Positions 7,271-15,320 of a DNA stretch of 64,000 nucleotides are shown here, in pieces. The DNA lies in NCBI GenBank assembly GCA_017508485.1, contig JAFVYV010000005.1, positions 62,001 through 126,000 of the forward strand, given 5' to 3'. The notes under the pieces are model-generated. The model did not search any database. It was not told the DNA's origin and saw only the letters and a list, made by a program, of their open reading frames with translations. Source of the stretch: Clostridia bacterium. GTDB taxonomy: Bacteria; Bacillota; Clostridia; Christensenellales; Borkfalkiaceae. Position 1 is the first letter of the stretch. Each line of letters opens with the position of its first letter. A program made the translations under genes and the position numbers.

Positions 7271-9739
7271 ATGCTAAATAACGATAAGTTTTCTTCAAAC
7301 ACACATCAAGCCATAGAAATAGCAGTAAGCGCCGCAAGAAGATACGGCACTACTTACGTTGGAAGTGAACATATTTTACTAGGTCTTTTAGAAGGCGATG
7401 GTATTGCAAGTACAATTCTAAAAAACAACGGTGTTGATAAAGAAAGATACTTACAATATTTTTTAAGAGTTCTTGATAAAAGCGCTGGCGCAATCGCAGG
7501 GTTTACGCCAAGGGTAAAATCAATGTTTGAAAAGGCTATAGAAGTAGCAATGGATGCTAACGTAGGGTTCGTTGGAACGGAACACGTTTTAATGGCAATA
7601 CTTATTGACCAAGAAAGTTTAGCAATAAGCATACTAAAAGCGTTAAGAGTAAACCTAAGCGCTTTAATAGAAGAACTTGAAAATAGAATATTTGCAACAG
7701 ATGGCGACCCTGAACTTGTTTCTCAAAAGGTTGGTAGAAGTGCTGATAGCAAAAAGGAACAAAACAGGGAAAAAGACGGTAAAGAAGATATAGAAGAACT
7801 ATTAAAATTTGGTGTTGACCTAACGAAACAAGCAAGAGAAGGTAGGCTAGACCCTGTTATAGGTAGAAAAAAGGAAATTGATAGAATTATTCAAGTGCTA
7901 TCAAGAAGAACGAAAAATAACCCAGTTTTAATAGGTGAACCGGGCGTAGGTAAAAGTGCGGTAATTGAAGGTTTAGCACAAGCAATAGTAAAGGGCAACG
8001 TAACCGAACTATTATCAAACAAAACGGTATTTTCTTTAGATATCGCAAGTATGATAGCAGGTGCAAGATACCGTGGCGACTTTGAAGAAAGGTTAAAACA
8101 AGCAATAGACGTTATCAAAAAGAACGGAAATATAATTTTATTCATTGATGAAATTCACACGATAGTAGGCGCAGGTTCTTCAAGTGAAGGCAATTTAGAT
8201 GCCGCAAACATATTAAAACCTATGCTTTCAAGGGGCGAAATTCAAACGATAGGCGCAACCACCATTGAAGAATATAGAAAGTATATTGAAAAGGACGCAG
8301 CGCTAGAAAGAAGATTTCAACCAGTTATGGTAGATGCACCGTCAACTTCAGAAACGGTAGAAATTTTAAAAGGTCTTCGTGACAAATACGAATCACACCA
8401 CAAAGTTTCTATCACGGACGAAGCCATTGAAGCGGCAGTAAACCTATCAGATAGATATATTACCGATAGATTTTTACCAGATAAAGCAATTGACTTAATT
8501 GACGAAGCATCTTCAAGGGTAAGATTAGACAGTTACAACGCACCTGAAGACATAAAAGATAAAGAAAATTTAAGGGTAAAACTTGTAGCGCAAAAGAACG
8601 AAGCAACCAGACACGAAGATTATGAAAACGCAATGAAATACCAAAAAGAAATTGCGCTTTTAGATGAAGAAATTGAGTCTATGCGTAAAGTCCTACAAGA
8701 AAGTAGAATAAAGAAAAATCTTCAAATAACTGCTGAAGATATTGCAAAAATAGTAAGCAGTTGGACGGGTGTTCCAGTAGTAAAACTAACTGAAACGGAA
8801 GCAAAAAAATTACTTGATTTAGAAGAAGTTTTACATCAAAGGGTTATCGGTCAAAGTGAAGCCGTAAAATCCGTTTCAAACGCAATTAGAAGGGCAAGAG
8901 CAGGTCTAAAAGACCCGAATAGACCAATCGGTTCATTTATATTCGTAGGTCCAACAGGGGTTGGTAAAACGGAACTTTCAAAGGCACTTGCCGAAGCCGT
9001 TTTTGGTGATGAAAGTGCGTTAATTAGGGTTGATATGAGTGAGTATATGGAAAAGCACTCAGTTGCAAAACTAATCGGTGCGCCTCCAGGATACGTAGGT
9101 TTTGATGAAGCCGGTCAACTTACTGAAAAGATAAGAAGAAAGCCTTATTCAGTAGTACTTTTTGATGAAATTGAAAAGGCACACGGGGACGTATTTAACC
9201 TATTACTACAAATACTTGACGACGGCAGACTAACCGACAGTAAAGGTAGGGTAGTAAGTTTTAAAAACGCAATAATTATAATGACGTCAAACGTAGGCGC
9301 AAGCGAAGTTAGAAAAACGCCTGTACTTGGCTTTACGCAAAATAAAGAAGCCGAATATGAAAAGATGAACGATAGAATTCGTGATGCCTTAAAAGAACAA
9401 TTTAAGCCTGAATTCTTAAACAGAATAGACGACATTATAACCTTCCATAAACTAACCAAAGAAGATACTGCAGAAATTGCAGAAATTATGCTTAACGGTT
9501 TAAAGAAGCGCTTAAAAGCAATGCTAATTGACTTTGAGTTAACCGATAACGCAATGGATTTACTTCTAAAAGAAGGGCACGACGAAGAGTATGGAGCAAG
9601 ACCACTTAAAAGGGTAATTCAAAAAAGAATTGAAGATAGGTTAGCCGAAGAAATTTTAGAAGGAAAGGTGCTAGAAGGTGCTTTCGTACTAATTGATGAA
9701 GAAAACGGAAACTTTGTTTTCAACACTTCAAAAGAATAA
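7271..9739 (+). CDS. clpC: ATP-dependent Clp protease ATP-binding subunit ClpC
   Basis: AAA+ unfoldase that feeds arginine-phosphorylated and adaptor-delivered proteins to ClpP. The 822 residues are in the normal ClpC range. In order: ClpN double repeat (about 1-140), first AAA module with Walker A GEPGVGKS, middle UVR-like coiled-coil domain (about 415-470), second AAA module with Walker A GPTGVGKTE, and the C-terminal D2-small domain. A TGF-like ClpP-binding tripeptide is represented by LGFTQ after the second module's sensor region. AGGAG precedes the ATG. It is the last gene of the rightward run and ends at a bidirectional terminator. No CtsR box is visible, unlike in B. subtilis. Confidence 0.97.
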   Translation: MLNNDKFSSNTHQAIEIAVSAARRYGTTYVGSEHILLGLLEGDGIASTILKNNGVDKERYLQYFLRVLDKSAGAIAGFTPRVKSMFEKAIEVAMDANVGFVGTEHVLMAILIDQESLAISILKALRVNLSALIEELENRIFATDGDPELVSQKVGRSADSKKEQNREKDGKEDIEELLKFGVDLTKQAREGRLDPVIGRKKEIDRIIQVLSRRTKNNPVLIGEPGVGKSAVIEGLAQAIVKGNVTELLSNKTVFSLDIASMIAGARYRGDFEERLKQAIDVIKKNGNIILFIDEIHTIVGAGSSSEGNLDAANILKPMLSRGEIQTIGATTIEEYRKYIEKDAALERRFQPVMVDAPSTSETVEILKGLRDKYESHHKVSITDEAIEAAVNLSDRYITDRFLPDKAIDLIDEASSRVRLDSYNAPEDIKDKENLRVKLVAQKNEATRHEDYENAMKYQKEIALLDEEIESMRKVLQESRIKKNLQITAEDIAKIVSSWTGVPVVKLTETEAKKLLDLEEVLHQRVIGQSEAVKSVSNAIRRARAGLKDPNRPIGSFIFVGPTGVGKTELSKALAEAVFGDESALIRVDMSEYMEKHSVAKLIGAPPGYVGFDEAGQLTEKIRRKPYSVVLFDEIEKAHGDVFNLLLQILDDGRLTDSKGRVVSFKNAIIIMTSNVGASEVRKTPVLGFTQNKEAEYEKMNDRIRDALKEQFKPEFLNRIDDIITFHKLTKEDTAEIAEIMLNGLKKRLKAMLIDFELTDNAMDLLLKEGHDEEYGARPLKRVIQKRIEDRLAEEILEGKVLEGAFVLIDEENGNFVFNTSKE

Positions 9740-9749
9740 TTTAAAACAA

Positions 9750-9778
9750 AAAAAGCCTTGTTTTTAGCAAGGCTTTTT
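9750..9778. terminator. Bidirectional intrinsic terminator after clpC
   Basis: An 11-base stem (AAAAAGCCTTG with CAAGGCTTTTT) around a 7-base loop, with A-run and T-run on opposite flanks. It separates clpC from the convergently encoded histidine kinase and can serve both. Confidence 0.9.
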
Positions 9779-9790
9779 AATTTACTTTTT

Positions 9791-10948
9791 TTACATAACA
9801 ACGGTAATTTTTAAGTAGTTTTCGTTAGGAATTTCAGCAAAAATTTTCCATTTATTATAAGTTGCAAGGTCTTTTGCAATAGCAAGACCAAGCCCAGAGC
9901 CACCCGTTTGGCGATTTCGTGAACTTTCTCCACGGTAAAATCTTTCAAAAATCTTTTTGCGCTCATCTTGTTTAACCATAGAGCCACTATTTTGAACGGT
10001 AAACACCGTTTTATTATCCTTTTTATAAAGTGCAATTTTAATTTCTTCTTTGCCGTCAGAGTATTTAATTGCATTTTCAATTAAAATTTCTACAATTTTT
10101 TTAATAGAATTTTGGTCGCCGGTATATAAAATATCAGGCTCAATACTACTAATAATTGACTTTTGTTGTTCAAAAGCAATAGCGTCAAAAGAAAGCAAAA
10201 TTCCGTTTATAGTATCGCTTAAATTAAAGTTCTTTTTTTCTAAAACAAAGGTCGTTTCGTTTAACCTTGAAAGGGTTAACATATCTTGAATTAAAGAACT
10301 CATACGCTTTGTTTGGTCTTTAATTCCGTTAAGCCACTTATTGTCTTCATCTTCACTAAGCAAAATATCACAGTTCGCTTGAACTATAGTGATAGGGGTG
10401 TTAAGTTCGTGACTTGCATCGGAAATAAAAGCCTTTTGTTTAGTAAGCGACTCAGCAAGTGGTTGAACGGTTTTTCCTACTAAAAAGAAGGTAAAAACAA
10501 CAAGTAAAACAAACAAAATACCAAGCCCTTCCATAACTCTAAAAATTGTTGCTTTTTGAGTAATAATATGTTCAGTCGCATCAATAGCAACGGCAACGTT
10601 ATCTTTAATTAAAAGGGAATAGTTATCAATTCTAACGTAACCGTTTTTACTTACCTTAACCTTTTCAAAAAGTTCTTCAACTTCTTCTTTAGTAAATTTA
10701 TCACTATGATAAATCGTATCGCCAAAACCAGTTATTTGTAAAATTATTCCGTCAACGGTTTTTAGTTCATCTTGAATAGATTGTGGTTCTTTTTCACTTA
10801 TTTCAAGCAAAAGGTTAAGAGTTTTAACTTCTTTTTTATAAAAATCTTGCTTTATAATTAAAAACATAGTAAAAGATGCTACTGCATAAAGTAGCACCAA
10901 AACAGCCGTTATAATAATAAAAAACTTTCTTCTCTTTTTCTTAATCAT
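9791..10948 (-). CDS. Two-component sensor histidine kinase
   Basis: Membrane histidine kinase of 385 residues. Two membrane helices (about 9-32 and 141-158) enclose an extracellular sensor domain of about 110 residues with no recognisable ligand motif. The phospho-accepting His is H180 in SDASHELNTP, and the ATPase domain shows NAIKYS (N box) and GGSGLGLAIAKD (G2). A canonical HAMP domain is not obvious: only about 15 residues separate helix 2 from the H box region. It overlaps the response regulator gene by 8 bases, so the pair is one operon and almost certainly one signalling pair. The stimulus is unknown. Confidence 0.93.
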   Translation of the reverse strand: MIKKKRRKFFIIITAVLVLLYAVASFTMFLIIKQDFYKKEVKTLNLLLEISEKEPQSIQDELKTVDGIILQITGFGDTIYHSDKFTKEEVEELFEKVKVSKNGYVRIDNYSLLIKDNVAVAIDATEHIITQKATIFRVMEGLGILFVLLVVFTFFLVGKTVQPLAESLTKQKAFISDASHELNTPITIVQANCDILLSEDEDNKWLNGIKDQTKRMSSLIQDMLTLSRLNETTFVLEKKNFNLSDTINGILLSFDAIAFEQQKSIISSIEPDILYTGDQNSIKKIVEILIENAIKYSDGKEEIKIALYKKDNKTVFTVQNSGSMVKQDERKKIFERFYRGESSRNRQTGGSGLGLAIAKDLATYNKWKIFAEIPNENYLKITVVM

Positions 10949-11615
10949 TTTCTTCTAAAATATATCCAACGCCACGAATAGATTTTATTTGAACGGTAGA
11001 GCCAAGCGCAACAAGTTTTTTTCTTAAGAAAGAAACGTAAACTTCAATCGTGTTATACTCTGCTTCCGTTTCAAAACCCCAAATCTTTTCAATAAACCTT
11101 TCTTTATAAATGGTCTTTTTAGGGTTATTAAAGAATATTTCCATAATTTGGTATTCTTTTTTACCAAGTTTTAAACTTTTTTCCCCACAAGAAAGTTCAA
11201 AAGTGTTTACGTTAAACTTAAGGTCACCAAAAGTAAGTTCGTCAGTAGTAAACTCACCATTTCTTCTAAGTAAGGCTTTAACCCTTGCAAGTAATTCAAT
11301 CATATCAAAAGGCTTTGTCATATAATCGTCGGCACCAATATTTAGACCAACAATTTTATCAGCCGTTTGATTTTTAGCAGAAAGAATTAAAACAGGTGAC
11401 TTAACTTTACTATTTCTTAAAACCTTCAAAAGGTCAAGCCCGTTCATTTTAGGCATCATAAGGTCAAGAATAATTAAGTCGTAAACCCCGGTAAGGGCCA
11501 TTTCAAGCCCTTCTTCACCATCAAAAGCAGAGTCAACAAAATACTTGTTTTGCTTTAGAATAGTGGTGATTGCATTATTTAATTGTACTTCATCATCTAC
11601 AACAAGAATTTTCAT
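10941..11615 (-). CDS. OmpR/PhoB-family response regulator
   Basis: A 224-residue DNA-binding response regulator. The receiver domain (about 1-115) has the acidic pair D7-D8, phospho-acceptor D51 in LILDLMMP, and the conserved Lys in DDYMTKPFD. The C-terminal winged helix (about 125-222) ends with RGVGYIL, typical of OmpR/PhoB. I start at the ATG giving MKILVVDDE; a TTG six codons upstream would add residues with no homology. There is no Shine-Dalgarno site before this ATG, and an extended -10 (TGGTACAAT) ends 6 bases upstream, so the message may be leaderless. The kinase gene follows with an 8-base overlap. Confidence 0.94.
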   Translation of the reverse strand: MKILVVDDEVQLNNAITTILKQNKYFVDSAFDGEEGLEMALTGVYDLIILDLMMPKMNGLDLLKVLRNSKVKSPVLILSAKNQTADKIVGLNIGADDYMTKPFDMIELLARVKALLRRNGEFTTDELTFGDLKFNVNTFELSCGEKSLKLGKKEYQIMEIFFNNPKKTIYKERFIEKIWGFETEAEYNTIEVYVSFLRKKLVALGSTVQIKSIRGVGYILEEND

Positions 11616-11621
11616 ATTTAT

Positions 11622-11630
11622 ATTGTACCA
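11622..11630 (-). promoter_or_regulatory. Extended -10 promoter of the two-component operon, likely leaderless
   Basis: TGGTACAAT on the minus strand ends 6 bases before the ATG of the response regulator, which puts +1 on or next to the start codon. There is no good -35 at 17 bases, which fits an extended -10 promoter. Position is by inspection only. Confidence 0.5.
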
Positions 11631-11696
11631 CAAAAATCTTAAAAATTCCTTTAAATTTTAAAAAAATATAAAAACATTTTTTCAGGGCTTAAAAAT

Positions 11697-11725
11697 TTGC
11701 TTTTAATTAAAGGTTATTGTATAAT
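11697..11725 (+). promoter_or_regulatory. Sigma-A-type promoter of the HAD phosphatase gene
   Basis: TTGCTT, 17 bases, then a perfect TATAAT, followed by CGAGGT and the ATG of the next gene 18 bases further on. It is divergent from the response-regulator promoter. Confidence 0.65.
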
Positions 11726-11742
11726 AAAACCGAGGTATAAGT

Positions 11743-12390
11743 ATGTATAAAAATATATTTTTTGATTTAGACGGAACTTTAACGGACTCAAAAGAAGGTA
11801 TAGTAAACGGCATAATTTACGGCTTAAAAAAAATTGGCATAACGGACAGCGTAGAAAATTTGGTTAAGTTTATAGGTCCACCACTTTTTGATTCTTTCCA
11901 AACTGAATACGGTGTTTCACCTGAAGAATCAAGAAAGGCAGTTGAAGGCTACCGTGAATATTTTAAAGATAAAGGCATTTATGAAAATAAAATGTACGAA
12001 GGTGCAAAAAACTTGCTTGAAAAACTTAAAAAGGAAGGTTATAGGCTTGTTTTAGCAACTTCAAAGCCAGAACCTTTTGCTTTACGCATTTTAGACTATT
12101 TTGACATAGCAAAATATTTTGACTACGCATTTGGCGCAACCTTTACACCTGAAAGAGCAACAAAGGCTTTAGTTATAAAATGGGGACTTGAGCATATTGA
12201 CGGCATCAAAAAGGAAGAAACGGTAATGGTAGGCGACCGTGAACACGATATGAGTGGCGCAAAAGCAAACGGACTTGACTGCATAGGTGTTGCATACGGC
12301 TATGGTGGAGAAGAAGAATTAAAAGAGTGCAACGCAACCTTTATAGCAAAAAACTTTGATGAACTTTACAAAATTATAAAAGAAAACTAA
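11743..12390 (+). CDS. HAD-family phosphatase, phosphoglycolate phosphatase-like
   Basis: A 215-residue haloacid dehalogenase-type hydrolase. The catalytic DxD is FFDLDGT (D8 and D10), motif II is the Thr in LATSKP, and motif III/IV is MVGDREHDMSGAKANG. The helical cap between about 15 and 80 places it with the Gph/PpaX/beta-phosphoglucomutase-like subgroup. Substrate is uncertain: phosphoglycolate, pyrophosphate (PpaX) or a sugar phosphate are all possible. It has its own promoter and stands alone between the two-component system and the Mn2+ riboswitch. Confidence 0.85.
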   Translation: MYKNIFFDLDGTLTDSKEGIVNGIIYGLKKIGITDSVENLVKFIGPPLFDSFQTEYGVSPEESRKAVEGYREYFKDKGIYENKMYEGAKNLLEKLKKEGYRLVLATSKPEPFALRILDYFDIAKYFDYAFGATFTPERATKALVIKWGLEHIDGIKKEETVMVGDREHDMSGAKANGLDCIGVAYGYGGEEELKECNATFIAKNFDELYKIIKEN

Positions 12391-12409
12391 CCTTTTTTTT
12401 GGTTTTTTA

Positions 12410-12438
12410 TTGACAATTTGTATATAATAATGTAATAT
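12410..12438 (+). promoter_or_regulatory. Sigma-A promoter of the riboswitch/P-type ATPase transcript
   Basis: Perfect TTGACA, 17 bases, TAATAT. The expected start at about 12445 lies just before the riboswitch aptamer. Confidence 0.8.
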
Positions 12439-12460
12439 AAATCTATAATATTATATATAT

Positions 12461-12576
12461 TTATAGAAAGGGAGTAGTTATATTATACTATCAACAAACG
12501 CGAAGATATCTTCTGGTAGTATAACCTATTTTGGAACGAGACTTTCAGTATTTTTTTACTGAAAGTTTTTATTTTT
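12461..12576 (+). promoter_or_regulatory. yybP-ykoY (Mn2+) riboswitch with terminator
   Basis: The element has the family's marks: GAAAG-GGAGTAG at the 5' side, a junction segment ATCAACA, a 3' segment GGAACGAGACTTTC, and a helix TTATACTA/TAGTATAA (12483-12490 with 12517-12524) capped by a GAAGATATCTTC hairpin. The closing helix P1 pairs GAAAG (12466-12470) with CTTTC. The same CTTTCAGTA is the 5' arm of a terminator (12541-12550 with 12557-12566, then a T-run). P1 and terminator exclude each other, so metal binding should turn transcription on. The downstream gene is a Ca/Mn-type P-type ATPase, a known partner of this class. Confidence 0.85.
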
Positions 12577-12605
12577 TTTGTTAAAAATATATAAGGAGAT
12601 AGAAA

Positions 12606-15275
12606 ATGTATTATTCTAAAGACTATGAATCAGTTTTAACCGAACTTGGTTCAAGAAAAGAAGGTCTTACGGGAAAAGAAGCGGAAGAAAGACTGCTTAA
12701 AAATGGTAAAAACGAACTAGAACAACCAAAAAAGAAGTCTTTAATCCAAAAATTCTTTGCACAATTTAAAGACGTAATGATTTTAGTTTTAATTGCAGCA
12801 GCGCTTATTTCAGCAGCAATCGCAATTTACGAAGGTATCTATACCGAACTATTTGATAGTGGAATCATTATGTTAATCGTAATACTAAATGCGATTATCG
12901 GGTTAGTTCAAGAAAATAAGGCGGAAAATGCGTTAGAAGCCTTAAAAAATATGAACAAGCCTTTCTCCAAAGTTATAAGAAATGGAGAACTTATTTCAGT
13001 AAGGAGTGAAGAAATTGTAGTAGGCGATATAGTTTCACTTGAAGCAGGTGACTTAGTTCCTGCCGACTTAAGACTAATTGACTCACACTCACTCAAGATT
13101 GAAGAAGCGGCTTTAACAGGTGAATCAGTACCGGCTGAAAAGGACGCAAACGCCGTTTGTGATGAAAAAGCACCACTTGGCGACAGAATTTGTATGGCGT
13201 ATAGCGGTGGTACGGTTGCTTATGGTAGAGGCCTTGGCGTAGTAGTTGCAACGGGTATGCAAACGGAAGTAGGTAAGATAGCAAAAATGCTTATTGACAC
13301 CAAAGAAGGTGACACGCCACTTCAAAAGCAACTTGCAGGTGTAACAAAGATACTTAGTATCGTTATTTTAGTAATAGCAGTTATCATTTTTGGCGCAGAA
13401 CTACTTGTAAAATGGGGTAGTGGACTAATTGAAACGGTTATTATTGAATCATTTATGTCAGCAATTGCAATAGCAGTAGCCGCAATGCCTGAAGGTTTAC
13501 CAGCAGTAGTAACTATCGTTTTAGCCCTTGGTGTTCAAAAAATGAGTAAGAGAAACGCAATTATTCGTAACCTACCAGCAGTAGAAACGCTTGGTTGTTG
13601 TGAAGTAATTTGTTCAGATAAAACTGGTACTTTAACTCTTAACCAAATGACCGTTAAAAAGTTATTTACTTTAAGCGAAGGCTTAGTAAATGAAGAAGAA
13701 TTTAAAGGCACTTCTTCACAAAAAATGCTGGTTGAAACAATGGCTCTTTGTAACGATAGTAAAATTAACGGCGACGGTTTTGTTGGCGACCCAACTGAAA
13801 CAGCACTTGTTTACTATGCAAGAAAGGTTGGCTACGACTATGCCGAACTAACCGACACTTGGAAGAGAATTGATGAAGTTCCATTTGACAGTATTCGTAA
13901 ACTTATGACAACGGTTAACAAAAACGGTGAAGAATGTTTTGCAAGAATTAAAGGTGCAACCGACATTTTACTTAATAGATGTAAGTATATTTTAGATGGC
14001 GACACGGTTAGAGATATTACTGAAGAAGATAAAGAAAATATCAAAAAAGCCAACTACGAAATGGCAACAAAAGCCCTTCGTGTACTTGGCGTTGCAATAA
14101 AGAAAGAAACTGCCGATATGGAAAATATTGAACAAGACCTAACTTTCGTTGGTTTAGTTGGTATGATAGACCCACCAAGACCAGAAGTTAAAAAGGCAGT
14201 AGCAACTTGTTTTGAAGCAGGTATTCGCCCTATAATGATAACGGGTGACCACATTGACACGGCAAGTGCAATCGCAAAAGAAATTGGTATTTTAAGAGAA
14301 GGCGACAAGGTTATGCTTGGCGCAGAAATTGACAAACTTTCTGACGAAGAATTTGCAAAGGTTATAAGAGAATATAGCGTATTTGCAAGAGTTAGTCCAG
14401 AAAACAAGGTAAGAATTGTTAAAACTTACAAGAGTTTTGGCAACGTAGTAGCAATGACGGGTGACGGCGTAAACGACGCACCATCTATTAAAGAAGCAGA
14501 TATCGGTATCGGTATGGGTATAACTGGTACTGACGTAAGTAAAGGTGCTGCCGATATGATACTTGTTGACGACAACTTCTCAACAATCGTAGGCGCAGTA
14601 GAAGAAGGTAGAAAAATCTTCTCTAACATCAAAAAGGCAATTCAATTCTTACTATCAGCAAATATCGCAGAAGTATTATGCTTATTCATAGCAACGGTAT
14701 TCTTAAGAGTTGACTTCTTACTACCTGTAATGATTTTATGGGTTAACCTAGTAACAGACAGTCTTCCTGCATTAGCACTAGGAAGGGAAGACGCCGAAAA
14801 AGACGTTATGAAGTTTAAGCCAAGAAAGTCTAATGAAAGTATGTTCCGTGGCAAAATGGGTAAAGATATAATTATCCAAGGTATAATGCAAACTGCTTTA
14901 GTATTAGCATCTTTCTGTATCGGTAACTACGTTTTAGAAGTAGAAAATCACGCAGCCGCAATGACAATGGCTTTCGTAAGCTTATGTATGATTCAATTAT
15001 TCCATAGCTACAATATGCGTTCACAACACAACAGCGTATTTAACAAAAAGATTTTCTCAAATAGGTCACTTAACGTTTCATTTATCGTTGGCGTAGTATT
15101 AATGCTTGCAGTTATTCTAATTCCAGGCGTAAACAACGTATTCGGTACTGTAAACTTAACTTGGGTAGAATGGTTAATAAGCATAGGCGTTTCACTTCTA
15201 ATCGTTCCATTTGTAGAAATCCAAAAATGGATTGAAAGAAGTATTGCTAAAAAGAAAGGCAAGTCAGTGCTATAA
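12606..15275 (+). CDS. P-type cation ATPase, Ca2+/Mn2+ type (SERCA/PMR1-like)
   Basis: An 889-residue P2-type ATPase that pumps divalent cations out of the cytosol. The actuator TGES is at 171-174, the phosphorylated Asp is D338 in CSDKTGTLT, and the hinge is MTGDGVNDAP. Ion-site residues of the calcium-pump class are present: PEGLPA in helix 4 (295-300), SANIAE in helix 5, and NLVTD in helix 6. These favour Ca2+ or Mn2+ over heavy metals; no N-terminal metal-binding CxxC domain is present. An AAGGAG site precedes the ATG. Control by a yybP-ykoY riboswitch makes Mn2+ export the most likely job, as for YoaB of Lactococcus lactis. Confidence 0.93.
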   Translation: MYYSKDYESVLTELGSRKEGLTGKEAEERLLKNGKNELEQPKKKSLIQKFFAQFKDVMILVLIAAALISAAIAIYEGIYTELFDSGIIMLIVILNAIIGLVQENKAENALEALKNMNKPFSKVIRNGELISVRSEEIVVGDIVSLEAGDLVPADLRLIDSHSLKIEEAALTGESVPAEKDANAVCDEKAPLGDRICMAYSGGTVAYGRGLGVVVATGMQTEVGKIAKMLIDTKEGDTPLQKQLAGVTKILSIVILVIAVIIFGAELLVKWGSGLIETVIIESFMSAIAIAVAAMPEGLPAVVTIVLALGVQKMSKRNAIIRNLPAVETLGCCEVICSDKTGTLTLNQMTVKKLFTLSEGLVNEEEFKGTSSQKMLVETMALCNDSKINGDGFVGDPTETALVYYARKVGYDYAELTDTWKRIDEVPFDSIRKLMTTVNKNGEECFARIKGATDILLNRCKYILDGDTVRDITEEDKENIKKANYEMATKALRVLGVAIKKETADMENIEQDLTFVGLVGMIDPPRPEVKKAVATCFEAGIRPIMITGDHIDTASAIAKEIGILREGDKVMLGAEIDKLSDEEFAKVIREYSVFARVSPENKVRIVKTYKSFGNVVAMTGDGVNDAPSIKEADIGIGMGITGTDVSKGAADMILVDDNFSTIVGAVEEGRKIFSNIKKAIQFLLSANIAEVLCLFIATVFLRVDFLLPVMILWVNLVTDSLPALALGREDAEKDVMKFKPRKSNESMFRGKMGKDIIIQGIMQTALVLASFCIGNYVLEVENHAAAMTMAFVSLCMIQLFHSYNMRSQHNSVFNKKIFSNRSLNVSFIVGVVLMLAVILIPGVNNVFGTVNLTWVEWLISIGVSLLIVPFVEIQKWIERSIAKKKGKSVL

Positions 15276-15290
15276 TCAAAAGTAAAATTA

Positions 15291-15318
15291 AAAACGGTTT
15301 GAATTTTCAAACCGTTTT
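15291..15318. terminator. Bidirectional terminator between the P-type ATPase and the U32 peptidase
   Basis: A 12-base stem (AAAACGGTTTGA with TCAAACCGTTTT) around a 4-base loop with A/T runs on both flanks, between two convergent genes. Confidence 0.9.
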
Positions 15319-15320
15319 TT

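Noticed and set aside
12388-12408. Possible terminator after the HAD phosphatase gene
   Set aside because: Only AACC/GGTT pairs around eight T; four base pairs are too few to support a terminator.
12461-12566. NiCo riboswitch before the P-type ATPase
   Set aside because: The context would fit, but the conserved segments (GGGAGTAG, ATCAACA, GGAACGAGACTTTC) are those of yybP-ykoY, and the pump lacks heavy-metal motifs.
14054-14407. 117-codon antisense frame opposite the P-type ATPase
   Set aside because: Shadow of a well-conserved gene, no ribosome site.
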